In this document: piece after piece, positions 7,627-16,121 of the stretch
Layout of the letters: each line of letters starts with the position of its first letter
Numbering within the stretch: the stretch's first letter is position 1
DNA from: Candidatus Alistipes avicola
GTDB lineage: Bacteria; Bacteroidota; Bacteroidia; Bacteroidales; Rikenellaceae
Assembly (NCBI GenBank): GCA_019118565.1
Contig: DWYR01000003.1
Location: 1 to 58,710 of the forward strand
Reading direction: 5' to 3'
Length of the DNA: 58,710 bases
Notes under the pieces: model-generated
Database searches by the model: none
What the model was told of the DNA's origin: nothing
The model's input: the letters and a program-made list of their open reading frames with translations, nothing else
Translations under genes and position numbers: made by a program

Positions 7627-9939
7627 TTAGAAGTTGATTTTTACTCCGGCAAAACAACTGCGAGGAAGGGACGGGCCGTAGATGTAGCCCGAATCGCGTT
7701 CCACTCCCTTGTCAAAATCTTTTTGATAGGCATTGAAGATATTTTGTATTCCGGCATAGATTTGCAGGGTAATCTCCTTGTAAACGGGAATGTCGTACGA
7801 AATCTTCAGGTTGAGGTCGAAGAAACGGGGTGTCAAAACGGCCTCATCGATCGGAGTCCCGGAGCCGGCCATGTGTTGGACGAGCATTCTCCCCGAGTAG
7901 GTCCCGGTCAGGGCCGCCATGAGTCGTTCGGTCGGGGTTATCTGGGCTGTTACGTAACCATAGGTGTCGGGTGTACGGAACATTTTTCGAGTCGGCGGTA
8001 CCTCTGGGTTTTCACTCCATTGTTCGGGTTCCTTGTAGCGGCTTCGTTGGAGAGTGATGCCCGTTTGGAGTTCGAACCAGGTTGTGAAGGACGCTTTCCC
8101 TTCAATATTTATTCCCATCACAGTTGCCCCTGATCCGTTGTAACGTTCCTTGACGATCCCCTCGTCCGATTCGGAGAGGGGCCTTAGTGCAAAAACGTTT
8201 TTCAGGTTGGTATAGAATCCTTCAATTAACAGGTTGGTCTGTACGCTACCGAATTGACGGTAAAGGTCGGCCGAAAGGCTAAAACTGTTCGAACGCTCTT
8301 CGCGCAGGTTGTCGGCCAGCACGATGCGTACCCGCTCGCCGCCAACTATGGCGATGTGCATATCCTCGTCGAAGGCTTGCGGTGCGCGGAATCCGCTCGA
8401 ATAGCTGAATCGCAGGCTGACTTGGTCAGTGGGGTTATAACGCAGATTAGCGCGTGGACTGAAAATGACGTGGTCGACCAGGTTGTGTTTGTCCAGACGG
8501 CCACCCAACAGGAATGACCAGCGGTCGTTTTTCCATTCGTTCTGAAGGTATGCGCCGACGATGTGTACCGTTTGGTAGGTACTCTGGTTGTAGCCGGTGT
8601 AGATGTCGCTCAAATCGTTGTAGGTGTATTCGGCTCCGATGGTCAGGTCGGCCGGAAGGAACCAGAGACGTTTAAACGAATGAATGTATTGAACGCCGGA
8701 GGCTACGGTGAGGTCATGGGTGCGGCCGTAGGCATTTCGATCCTGCTTTGAACCATAGTAGCTTTTGCGTGCCGTATTCTGAAACGAAGCGTATACGTTC
8801 ATTTGGTTGGAGAAGTCGGACGATGAGAGATCGAACGAGAGGCTGCCACCCTGGATGTTGTGATCGGTCTGTTCGCAGATCAAGGCCTCGTGGGGCGGTA
8901 GATTCAATTGATCGCCTCCGCGGCGGAACTCTTTGACGGCATTGTATTGGAGGGTCAAACGAGAATAGGCGCTCGTCCTGAAGAAAGAGCGTAGCCCGAG
9001 TGCTTGAGATTCGAGTTGGGGGATCTCCGAAAATCCGTCTCCGTCGTGGTCGTAGCTCGAACGATGGCGAGTCTGTCCGTAGAGGAAGAGTCCTGCTTTG
9101 CGACTGTCGGTGACAAGCGAAGCGTTGGCTGAGGTAACGTTGTCGAAACGGTTGCTGTTGCCGATCGAGGTGATCGTATGGGAGAGCTGTCCGGTGTTGC
9201 GGTCGGGATCCTTGGTGATGATGTTGATTGTGCCGCCGATGGCCGACGATCCGAACAGTGCCGAACCGCCACCCCGCATCACCTCGACCCGTTCGATCAT
9301 GTTGGCGGGGATTTGTTCCAGCCCATATACGCCGGTTAAGGCTGAGAAGACCGGGTGTGAGTCGAGTAGTATTTGGGAATAGTGTCCGTCCAGCCCGTTG
9401 ATTCTCACCTGCATGAATCCGCAGTTTTGGCAGTCGTCCTCCACTCGGACTCCGGGTTGAAAGTTCAGTCCCTGTGCCAGGCAGGCGGCGTTGGTATTTT
9501 CGAAAACTTGAGGGCCAACCACATTCACCAGTGACGGAGCTTGGCGACGCAACGTGGCACTGCGACTCGCCGATACGACGACCTCATCCATTCGGATTCC
9601 GCTTTCGTCGATCTCGAAGTTGACCTCGATCGACTCTCCGGATTGAATCTCGACCTCTTTGGAGTCCGTCGTATACCCCAGTAATTTGGCCTCGACAGTC
9701 AGTTTGCCGACCGGAAGATTTTTCAGAAAGTAGTGTCCCGAAGCATCGGTTGCAGTCCCGATGGTTGTTCCCGGGATTGAGATGGTAACATAAGCAAGGT
9801 GCTCTCCGGTTTTGCGGTTGATGACGTGTCCGTATAGGTTGGCATCGGTTTTTCCCGAGGGAGAGGTGTTTGTTGATTCTGCCGAAACGGGCAGGATATA
9901 AAGCAGGCTCAAAAGAGCCATGCAGATGACTTTTTTCAT
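7627..9939 (-). CDS. TonB-dependent outer-membrane receptor
   Basis: 770 residues: signal peptide (about 1-20), a carboxypeptidase-regulatory-like beta domain (35-112), a TonB-box-like DEVVVSA (118-124), a plug domain (about 130-245) with RGGGSALFGSSAIGG, then a long beta-barrel ending in Phe, as outer-membrane proteins do. The plug carries C170-QN-C173. No SusD partner is present, so this is more like a metal, siderophore or cofactor receptor than a glycan receptor (inference). It follows the small CPLC protein at 10046-10375 after 106 bp that hold two hairpins. The substrate cannot be read from the sequence. Confidence 0.92.
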   Translation of the reverse strand: MKKVICMALLSLLYILPVSAESTNTSPSGKTDANLYGHVINRKTGEHLAYVTISIPGTTIGTATDASGHYFLKNLPVGKLTVEAKLLGYTTDSKEVEIQSGESIEVNFEIDESGIRMDEVVVSASRSATLRRQAPSLVNVVGPQVFENTNAACLAQGLNFQPGVRVEDDCQNCGFMQVRINGLDGHYSQILLDSHPVFSALTGVYGLEQIPANMIERVEVMRGGGSALFGSSAIGGTINIITKDPDRNTGQLSHTITSIGNSNRFDNVTSANASLVTDSRKAGLFLYGQTRHRSSYDHDGDGFSEIPQLESQALGLRSFFRTSAYSRLTLQYNAVKEFRRGGDQLNLPPHEALICEQTDHNIQGGSLSFDLSSSDFSNQMNVYASFQNTARKSYYGSKQDRNAYGRTHDLTVASGVQYIHSFKRLWFLPADLTIGAEYTYNDLSDIYTGYNQSTYQTVHIVGAYLQNEWKNDRWSFLLGGRLDKHNLVDHVIFSPRANLRYNPTDQVSLRFSYSSGFRAPQAFDEDMHIAIVGGERVRIVLADNLREERSNSFSLSADLYRQFGSVQTNLLIEGFYTNLKNVFALRPLSESDEGIVKERYNGSGATVMGINIEGKASFTTWFELQTGITLQRSRYKEPEQWSENPEVPPTRKMFRTPDTYGYVTAQITPTERLMAALTGTYSGRMLVQHMAGSGTPIDEAVLTPRFFDLNLKISYDIPVYKEITLQIYAGIQNIFNAYQKDFDKGVERDSGYIYGPSLPRSCFAGVKINF

Positions 9940-9982
9940 GTTGAATGCTTGTAATGGGTTGTTTTGCCAGTGTGATTACTCC

Positions 9983-10013
9983 TCTATGTGGATTTATATT
10001 ACCTCCACATAGA
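9983..10013. repeat. Intercistronic inverted repeat upstream of the TonB receptor
   Basis: 10-bp arms 9983-9992 and 10004-10013 with an 11-nt loop. A second 6-bp hairpin (10023-10028 with 10033-10038) lies right after the stop of the upstream gene. Neither has a T-run, so they may be RNA-processing, stabilising or operator elements rather than terminators. Confidence 0.5.
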
Positions 10014-10045
10014 TGGGGTGTGGTCGCAAAAGTGCGACAAAAGGG

Positions 10046-10375
10046 CTATTTAACCCAAACAGGCGGGGCGCGAAGCGAAAGTTCCCGGTGCGGGATCAGA
10101 TTGGCCGCGTAGATGTCGGGCTGATAGATGGTTGTTATTAGCCTGAAATCACTGATCAGCAGCCATTCGGTGGTAGTTGTGTAGGAGAAGAAGTGAAAGT
10201 TGCAGAGAGGACAATCATCGGTCAGATCCGGAGAGGGGTCCTCATGCTGAGTCTGCTGAAACGAGGCGTAATATTCGGGCGAGTGGGTATGCAGGCTTTT
10301 GGCCGTGTATGCTGAAAGCATCACCAGCAACAGTGCATATGCATAGAGTGTCCGTATGATTTGTCTCCGTTTCAT
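10046..10375 (-). CDS. Small secreted or anchored protein with CPLC motif, unknown function
   Basis: 109 residues from ATG 10373-10375. An N-terminal hydrophobic segment (about 5-25) looks like a signal peptide or anchor. After it come His-rich positions and C55-PL-C58 followed by N-F-H61, then a beta-rich tail ending in LRAPP. Small Cys/His proteins of this kind (for example DUF2946 next to copper receptors in Proteobacteria) often sit beside TonB receptors, so a metal role is possible but inferred. A longer start at 10426 is ruled out because the promoter lies inside that extension; ATG 10379-10381 is also possible. The leader would be only a few bases. Confidence 0.65.
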   Translation of the reverse strand: MKRRQIIRTLYAYALLLVMLSAYTAKSLHTHSPEYYASFQQTQHEDPSPDLTDDCPLCNFHFFSYTTTTEWLLISDFRLITTIYQPDIYAANLIPHRELSLRAPPVWVK

Positions 10376-10382
10376 TCGCATG

Positions 10383-10412
10383 CAAATGTAGCAAAAAAAA
10401 GGTTGCCGACAA
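10383..10412 (-). promoter_or_regulatory. Promoter (TTG-N19-TACATTTG) overlapping the greA terminator
   Basis: On the minus strand, TTG at 10412-10410 falls in the loop of the greA terminator, and TACATTTG at 10390-10383 follows after exactly 19 nt. The next ATGs (10381 and 10375) are only 2-8 nt past the box. Confidence 0.7.
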
Positions 10413-10423
10413 GGCAACCTTTT
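10393..10423. terminator. Terminator of greA
   Basis: An 11-bp perfect stem (10397-10407 with 10413-10423) and a 5-nt loop. On the minus strand a run of T follows through 10393. Confidence 0.85.
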
Positions 10424-10455
10424 CAAAATACCGGGATATTGGGACGCTCGAATCT

Positions 10456-10932
10456 TTAGATGCTGATGTCGAGGATTTCGAATTCGATCGTACCGGCAGG
10501 AACATTGACCTGGACGCGATCTCCCTTTTTGTGCCCCAGCAGTGCTTTTGCGATGGGAGTTCCGATGGCCAGTTTGCCTTCGCGCAGATTGGCTTCGTGT
10601 TCGGCTACGATGGTGTAGACTACCTCTTTCTTGGTATTGTGATTGAGAAGCGTCACACGACTCAGAATTTGTACCTTGCTTTTATCCACTTTCGTCTCGT
10701 CGATGATTCGGGCGTTGGCCAAGGTATCTTCCAGTTTGGCAATACGCATTTCGAGCAGTCCCTGTGCCTCGCGGGCCGCATCGTATTCGGCATTCTCGGA
10801 CAGGTCTCCCTTGTCGCGAGCTTCGGCGATGGCGGCCGAAATAGCGGGGCGCTCGACCGAACGCATGTGGGTCAGTTCGTCTTTCAGTTTTTTATATCCT
10901 TCTGCCGTCAGGTAAATGATCTCTTTTGCCAT
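10456..10932 (-). CDS. greA: Transcription elongation factor GreA
   Basis: 158 residues, the family length. The N-terminal coiled coil carries the GDLSENAEY tip (42-50), with Asp43 and Glu46 in the places of the acidic residues that trigger RNA cleavage in backtracked RNA polymerase. The C-terminal FKBP-like domain (about 80-158) has the usual IGTPIAKALLG...GD strand. It has its own promoter about 120 nt upstream and a strong terminator. Confidence 0.95.
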   Translation of the reverse strand: MAKEIIYLTAEGYKKLKDELTHMRSVERPAISAAIAEARDKGDLSENAEYDAAREAQGLLEMRIAKLEDTLANARIIDETKVDKSKVQILSRVTLLNHNTKKEVVYTIVAEHEANLREGKLAIGTPIAKALLGHKKGDRVQVNVPAGTIEFEILDISI

Positions 10933-10999
10933 GGTTTCAAAAAATAAAGAATCCCGGCCGGGTGAGGCCAGAACCCTAATCGTTAGTATTGGAACGCAC

Positions 11000-11043
11000 G
11001 AGGGGCGACTTGCTTGCGGTTTCTTAGACTTCGGCGGCCCCTC
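11000..11043 (-). promoter_or_regulatory. Possible structured 5' leader of greA
   Basis: The leader between the promoter at 11055 and the start at 10932 is about 115 nt, long for this region. It contains 7-bp arms (11000-11006 with 11037-11043) enclosing 30 nt. No known riboswitch family is recognised. Confidence 0.3.
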
Positions 11044-11054
11044 ATCTCTTATGA

Positions 11055-11085
11055 CAAAGATAGAAAGTTAATTTCGATTTTCCAA
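11055..11085 (-). promoter_or_regulatory. Promoter for greA (TTG-N20-TATCTTTG)
   Basis: Minus strand: TTG at 11085-11083, TATCTTTG at 11062-11055. Confidence 0.7.
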
Positions 11086-11175
11086 ATCTTTCTCGACCGA
11101 AGCCTTTTTGCGGGAGCTCTTTGATGGGATTTTCGAGAATTGAAGACAAAGTACAGTCTGCTTTTCCGACCGGGG

Positions 11176-12597
11176 TTACATCAACGGAGAGAAGAGCCGA
11201 AGGAACGATTCCCCCAATCTCTGTAGTCGCGGCCGACGGAGCCATCGGTGAGGGATAATCCGCTCACAGAAATCGAGATCGTCCTGAAAGACAGTTCGCA
11301 TTCGCTCGTTGAAATCCCGGTCGTAGACGAACATATTGCTTTCGAAATTGTGCTCGAAGCTGCGGAAGTCCATATTGGCCGAACCGACAATAGTCAATTC
11401 ATCATCGACGATCAGCAGTTTGGCGTGAAGAAATCCTCCCGTGTAGAAATAAACCCGTACGCCGGATCGCACCATGTCGTCGATGAACGAATGCATGGCT
11501 TTCTCGACGAATCGAGAATCGGATCGTTTAGGCAACATCAACTCTACTTTTACACCCCCCAGTGCTGCTGTTTGCAACAGAGTGTTCAACCCTTCGGTGG
11601 GAAGGAAGTAGGGGGTTTGGATACGGATACTCCTTTTGGCGTTGGCGATGGCTACCATTTCGGCTTGCATGAACGTGCGCCATTGTCCGAACGGTCCGCT
11701 GGTCACCACCTGTAGAGTCGATTCGGTAAAGTCCTCCAGTTCGGGGAAGAGGCCGTTCGTATCGATCCGGGTCGTGTCGACCGTTGACCAGTCGAGCAGG
11801 AAGGCTGATTGCAGTCCGTAAACCCCTTTCCCTTCGATTTTAAAGTGATTGTCACGCCACAAACCACCCCAGGCCGGACCTTTTACGTATCGGTCGGCGA
11901 TGTTCATTCCTCCGATAAATCCGACCTTTCCGTCGATCACTACGATTTTGCGGTGATTCCGGTAATTGACTTTATCGGTGAACATGGCGAAACGGACCGC
12001 CAGAAAAGGATAGACTTCGATTCCGGCATCACGCATTTGTTGGAAAAACCTTTTTTTCACTCTGTTGCAACCTACGTCGTCGTATAATACGCGTACCTTG
12101 ACCCCTTCTTGTGCTTTGCGGATCAGGGCTTCTCGCAGGCGTCGCCCCGTTTCGTCGTCGCAGAAGATGTAGTAGAGGATATGGATGTGGTCGCGGGCCT
12201 TTCCGATCTCTTCGAGGAGCGCCTCCATTTTTGCGGCACCGTTTCCGTAGAAGGAGATTCGACTTCCGTGGAAGGGGGTTGCGTGTGCAACGTTGCCGAG
12301 CATTGTGGCGATTGGTTGATAAGCCTCTGGAATCGGGGCTCCGCTACGGCGTACGTGGGTCGGCAGCGAATAGACCATGATGCGTTTGTAGGTGCGTCGG
12401 GAGATGAACCGTTTGCGACGCAGGTCCTGTCCGAAGAAGAAGTAGAAAACCAAGCCGACACCTGGAGCGAAAATCAGCAGAAGTACCCAAGGGATCGCTT
12501 TGAGCGGATTGCGATTCCCCGCGATAATGACCAGAATGATACCGATAATCGTCGCTACGTAAATTGCGAACAGTGCATATGTTACCAGTTGCGGCAT
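11176..12597 (-). CDS. cls: Cardiolipin synthase
   Basis: A 473-residue phospholipase D superfamily enzyme that joins two phosphatidylglycerol molecules into cardiolipin at the inner membrane. Two N-terminal membrane segments (about 5-27 and 33-56) precede two HKD motifs: H215-x-K217...D222, and H391-x-K393 followed by GSANMD. It is downstream of the DUF4837 gene by 36 bp on the same strand and probably shares its promoter at 13767-13797. Confidence 0.95.
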   Translation of the reverse strand: MPQLVTYALFAIYVATIIGIILVIIAGNRNPLKAIPWVLLLIFAPGVGLVFYFFFGQDLRRKRFISRRTYKRIMVYSLPTHVRRSGAPIPEAYQPIATMLGNVAHATPFHGSRISFYGNGAAKMEALLEEIGKARDHIHILYYIFCDDETGRRLREALIRKAQEGVKVRVLYDDVGCNRVKKRFFQQMRDAGIEVYPFLAVRFAMFTDKVNYRNHRKIVVIDGKVGFIGGMNIADRYVKGPAWGGLWRDNHFKIEGKGVYGLQSAFLLDWSTVDTTRIDTNGLFPELEDFTESTLQVVTSGPFGQWRTFMQAEMVAIANAKRSIRIQTPYFLPTEGLNTLLQTAALGGVKVELMLPKRSDSRFVEKAMHSFIDDMVRSGVRVYFYTGGFLHAKLLIVDDELTIVGSANMDFRSFEHNFESNMFVYDRDFNERMRTVFQDDLDFCERIIPHRWLRRPRLQRLGESFLRLFSPLM

Positions 12598-12633
12598 TTT
12601 TTCTCCCTTTTCGGTTCGCTGGTGTCGAGGGTG

Positions 12634-13659
12634 TTACTCGACGGAAGTGTCCTGGGGCATGGAGTCAATCGGGAATTTAACCAGATAAAGCAGGTGCTCC
12701 ACTTCGCGCAGGTAGTTGCGTTTGGGATTTTTCGGCGAATAGATATAACAGTCGAGCGTGAAAACGCGTTTGGTCGCCTGGTCTACGGTGGTGTAGCTGA
12801 CGAACGGGCCACCCATGAAATCACCTTTCACATCCCAGAATCCGCGCATTTCGACCCACAGACGGTCTTGCTGCCGGAACATTTTGTACAACGGGGGCAT
12901 TGCCTGGGCCGTTGTCATGAAGGAGCCGTCGGTTGGCCCGGGGATGCGGGATGAGAATCGGTTTCGGGCTGCAAGTAGGGATTCTTCCGAGAGGGACCCG
13001 GCTCCTTCGTAGGGATAGGAGTAGAGCATGAATCCCTGGCTGGCAGAGGGAAATTCGTAGCGAAACCAGAGGAAATCATCGCTCTGTTGAGCGAGGATGT
13101 ATCCTTTGGGGACATTCATTTCAACACCGAACATCTCCCGGATCAACTTGCTCAGTTCAGGCTGGTTGAATCGCTCGGCGAAGGAGATGGACCGGTTGCG
13201 TTCGGCCATTTCGAGCGTTTCCAGTAATTTGTCCCGGTTGACCGATATGTATTGGGTTAGCGCGTCTTCGGATGGGCCTTGTAATGTCAAGACGATTTGA
13301 GGAGCGGCCGTAACGTTGAATTGAGCCGAAAGGTGCGTCTCCGGCAGGGAGGGATCCTCGACTATTTTTAAAACGTTTCGGTGGTCGGCCATGAGTCCCT
13401 TGAAGTCTTTATCCATGATGCGCATCACTTGGAAATGGGGCTCTTGTTCTATTAGATATGGGACGGGCTTTTGAAGGACGTTGCGCAATGTATCGCCGAA
13501 TTCTCCTTCCCAGAGTCGTTGATTGCAGACGACGATCAATTCATAAGGAGCGCCTTGTGCCGTGCGACTCGTGTCGCTGACCGAACGAAAGGCTTTGCAG
13601 GCGGGTAGTAGGAAGAGGACCCAAAAAAAGAGAAGAGCGATAACACTTATTTTTTTCAT
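12634..13659 (-). CDS. DUF4837 family lipoprotein
   Basis: 341 residues from ATG 13657-13659. Signal peptide with lipobox ending LLPAC (Cys21). The body matches what I know of DUF4837, a Bacteroidetes-only family of unknown function: an ELIVVCNQRLWEG start, repeated regions around RNRFSSRIPGP, and a C-terminal segment on the response to cell damage or membrane state in annotation only. I rejected the upstream in-frame ATG at 13710 because the N-terminal signal peptide starts at 13659. The pairing with cls suggests an envelope role (inference). Confidence 0.85.
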   Translation of the reverse strand: MKKISVIALLFFWVLFLLPACKAFRSVSDTSRTAQGAPYELIVVCNQRLWEGEFGDTLRNVLQKPVPYLIEQEPHFQVMRIMDKDFKGLMADHRNVLKIVEDPSLPETHLSAQFNVTAAPQIVLTLQGPSEDALTQYISVNRDKLLETLEMAERNRSISFAERFNQPELSKLIREMFGVEMNVPKGYILAQQSDDFLWFRYEFPSASQGFMLYSYPYEGAGSLSEESLLAARNRFSSRIPGPTDGSFMTTAQAMPPLYKMFRQQDRLWVEMRGFWDVKGDFMGGPFVSYTTVDQATKRVFTLDCYIYSPKNPKRNYLREVEHLLYLVKFPIDSMPQDTSVE

Positions 13660-13766
13660 GGCAAACGGATGTTTTTTGTTAAAAAAACGGAGAGACTTTT
13701 TATGGTGCAATTTTCAAATGGACCACACTCATTTCGGGGGCAAGGAGAGGGTAAGCTATATGTTGA

Positions 13767-13797
13767 CAAATATAGCATTCTTTCCAAAAGATTGCAA
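13767..13797 (-). promoter_or_regulatory. Promoter for DUF4837-cls (TTG-N20-TATATTTG)
   Basis: Minus strand: TTG at 13797-13795, TATATTTG at 13774-13767. The rest of the 400-bp divergent gap 13660-14058 (between here and the promoter at 14000) shows no gene. Confidence 0.7.
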
Positions 13798-13999
13798 ATC
13801 GTCGGGTAAAAAGATCCGGCTTATTTTTAGATGATAAACACCGCTCTGTCGCGTTGAGATCTTCTCCTGTAGGAAAAAAGTACAAATAAACAGTGTCGCC
13901 CTAAACGAATCGTTGGCTGCTTTCTCTTGAATAAGACTCTATTATTGGGGATAGGGGACGGTTGGCCGGGTTAAAAGGCATGGAAAGTTCGTTTTCTGT

Positions 14000-14029
14000 T
14001 TGTCTCGCACTTTGCTTTTTGTATCTTTG
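14000..14029 (+). promoter_or_regulatory. Promoter for the polysaccharide deacetylase (TTG-N19-TATCTTTG)
   Basis: TTG 14000-14002, TATCTTTG 14022-14029. It excludes the GTG start at 14029, which overlaps the box. Confidence 0.75.
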
Positions 14030-14058
14030 TGGGGAGCTATCACCTCCTTTTTGTTGGC

Positions 14059-14673
14059 ATGAGACTCAAACCTCCGAAAATAATCCGACGTTTGTTTCCT
14101 TCGTTGATCTGGGAGATCGATGATCCGGAGAAGAATGGAATTTTCTTGACCTTCGACGACGGCCCGACTCCCGGCGTGACGGAGTGGATTCTCTCGGTCC
14201 TCGACAAGTACGAGGCCAAGGCGACCTTTTTCGTGCTGGGAAAGAATGTCGAGGCCTACCCCGATCTTTATCGCCGGATCGTGGATGCCGGCCACAAGAT
14301 CGGTAATCATACCTATTCCCATCAAAAAGGATGGAGAATGAGTCTGGAGCGTTACATCGAGGATGTCGACTTCGCCAACGACCTGCTCCATACCGAATTG
14401 TTCCGTCCCCCTTACGCTCGAATCACTCCGGCACAGGCGCGGGCGCTTTCTCAGCGTTACAAGATCGTGATGTGGGATGTCCTTTCTCGCGATTACAGCC
14501 GTTCGCTCTCTCCGCGTGCCTGCCTGAAAAATGTGACGAAGTATCTGGAACCAGGAGCGATCGTCGTTTTCCATGACAGTGAAAAGGCGTTTCGGAACAT
14601 GCGTTATGCATTGCCCCGTACGCTGGAGAAGATCCGGCAGGCAGGACTCGTCTGCAAAACCATCGAGTTGTAG
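14059..14673 (+). CDS. NodB-type polysaccharide deacetylase
   Basis: 204 residues in carbohydrate esterase family 4, which removes N-acetyl groups from peptidoglycan or other GlcNAc polymers with a bound metal. Motif 1 TFDDGP (31-36; Asp33 catalytic base, Asp34 metal ligand), motif 2 H84-xxx-H88 (NHTYSH), motif 3 RPPY (116-119) and a late W-D-V-L-S motif are intact. No classical signal peptide is visible from ATG 14059, so the location is uncertain. The start was chosen because the promoter box overlaps the earlier GTG. Confidence 0.88.
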   Translation: MRLKPPKIIRRLFPSLIWEIDDPEKNGIFLTFDDGPTPGVTEWILSVLDKYEAKATFFVLGKNVEAYPDLYRRIVDAGHKIGNHTYSHQKGWRMSLERYIEDVDFANDLLHTELFRPPYARITPAQARALSQRYKIVMWDVLSRDYSRSLSPRACLKNVTKYLEPGAIVVFHDSEKAFRNMRYALPRTLEKIRQAGLVCKTIEL

Positions 14674-14800
14674 CGAAATCCTCCCTCCCATTCTCGTTGC
14701 GGCGCTTTCTTTTCCGCGATTTTAGACGAAGTCCCGATACGCTTCTTCCGGAGTCTTCGTGGCAGAACTTTTCGGAGCATGCGATTCCTCCTGTCAAATA

Positions 14801-14833
14801 GACAGCTCCCGCCCGGCGGGGGAGGGAGCTGTC
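14801..14833. terminator. Hairpin between converging genes
   Basis: A 10-bp stem (14801-14810 with 14824-14833) and a GC-rich loop; T-runs are weak on both sides. Confidence 0.6.
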
Positions 14834-14839
14834 GTTGGT

Positions 14840-15907
14840 TTACTGGGAATTCTTCTGTTGCGACCAGTCCTTCAAGAGACAGTGCCCGGAGAAGGTGCCG
14901 GATATTCGATGTCCGTAACCGTCTTTTAGATCGATAACGAAAGTATAGTCGTTCCCGCCCGAATGGGAGACCTTTATGCTCCCCGTGCGTGCTGCGGACT
15001 CTATCTGGCCGGCGGTTGAGAAGAACCAGGACCCGAAATATCCCCCGTATGTAGGCTCGTAGACTCCGCTCAGAGCCGTCCCTACGTCGTAATCATCGGC
15101 CGTAGCGGCATCGATGAGTGTATAGGTTCCGGCGGGGATCTCCTTTGAGCTGCCGGGGGTTACGTTTAGCGAAAGCGTCAGTGCATCCGAAAGGCCGAAG
15201 TTGTTGTCGAGGTCGTAATCCGGTCCGGCAATGATGACGGTGTATAGATCCGAGGTTTCGGTGAAGGCCATTCCCACGTATGCGAGCAGAGCCTGGGTCA
15301 TGCCGTCTACGGAGACATCTTGTGTGAGGTTGCTCATCTGCCCCTCTTTCGATCGGTTGAGAAAGGAGATATTACCGATGAAGGAGTAGGTGTATTTTGA
15401 ACCGTCTTCGAGTTGCAGATCGGCATCGATGCAATAATACCCCTTGTTGAGGGAGACCGTTACCGATCCTCCGGCAATGTTTTGCGTTTTTGTGCTCCCG
15501 CCTGAGTCGTATTGAGACAGGAAACTGTCGCCGTTGGCGATATTGAGCGTGAAGGGTTGATGCGAGTCGGCCGAATAGTCGGAGGTGTATGTTCCGGCGG
15601 CCAGAGTCGCAAAATCGGCATTCTCTGCCAGAGTCGTATTGAAGTCGAGACAAAGAATGTAACCGGGACCGATGTAATCTTTCAGGTCGGCATCGTATTC
15701 CATGTCGGAGATGAAGTTGATCCATAGATTCCCTGCCCCGGAACCGTAAATATCCCCTTTGTAGAAGGCTTCGGTCGTAACGTCTTGTGTCGGTACGATT
15801 GACGGATCGGGGTTCCCCTCGTTTTTGTTGTCGTTCGAGCAGGCCGGCATCGTCATGATCCACGCAGCAGCGCTTAGAATGAGCACAAATTGTCTGGTCT
15901 TTTGCAT
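14840..15907 (-). CDS. Surface lipoprotein with two copies of the repeat domain seen at 5714-7501
   Basis: 355 residues from ATG 15905-15907. Signal peptide with MPAC (Cys23) and then an Asn/Asp/Pro-rich spacer. Two modules (about 45-195 and 200-345) repeat the pattern of a long hydrophobic strand, L/IPAGTYT, a glycine-rich stretch, GSV/IKV and a closing G-Y-G-H/K-I-S-G-F/T-S-G strand pair. The second half of the pattern is shared with the 5714 lipoprotein. The chosen start follows a promoter at 15935; the 89-residue upstream extension is not a signal peptide. Function unknown. Confidence 0.75.
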   Translation of the reverse strand: MQKTRQFVLILSAAAWIMTMPACSNDNKNEGNPDPSIVPTQDVTTEAFYKGDIYGSGAGNLWINFISDMEYDADLKDYIGPGYILCLDFNTTLAENADFATLAAGTYTSDYSADSHQPFTLNIANGDSFLSQYDSGGSTKTQNIAGGSVTVSLNKGYYCIDADLQLEDGSKYTYSFIGNISFLNRSKEGQMSNLTQDVSVDGMTQALLAYVGMAFTETSDLYTVIIAGPDYDLDNNFGLSDALTLSLNVTPGSSKEIPAGTYTLIDAATADDYDVGTALSGVYEPTYGGYFGSWFFSTAGQIESAARTGSIKVSHSGGNDYTFVIDLKDGYGHRISGTFSGHCLLKDWSQQKNSQ

Positions 15908-15934
15908 AAGCTTCGTTTTTTTGGTGATTCCGTT

Positions 15935-15963
15935 CAAATATAGCGATTTTTCCCTGAGAACAA
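15935..15963 (-). promoter_or_regulatory. Promoter for lipoprotein 14840-15907 (TTG-N18-TATATTTG)
   Basis: Minus strand: TTG at 15963-15961, TATATTTG at 15942-15935. Confidence 0.65.
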
Positions 15964-16080
15964 TTTTTACCGGGGAAATGATTGTGACATGTTGTCGGAT
16001 CTCTCTTCGGACGGGAGGCATGTATCGAGGCGTATGTGTACACTTCCTGGTCCGAGAGAGGAATTTCGGATTTTTTTTCG

Positions 16081-16088
16081 TATCTTTG
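16081..16088 (+). promoter_or_regulatory. Promoter -7 box TATCTTTG for efp
   Basis: It sits 34 nt upstream of the efp ATG. No good TTG is seen at the usual distance. Confidence 0.6.
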
Positions 16089-16121
16089 TAACCGCGAATA
16101 AAACTAAAAACAGATACAATT

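Noticed and set aside
11042..11245. 67-codon minus-strand frame overlapping the end of cls
   Set aside because: It has no promoter, overlaps a clear gene and runs into the greA promoter region.
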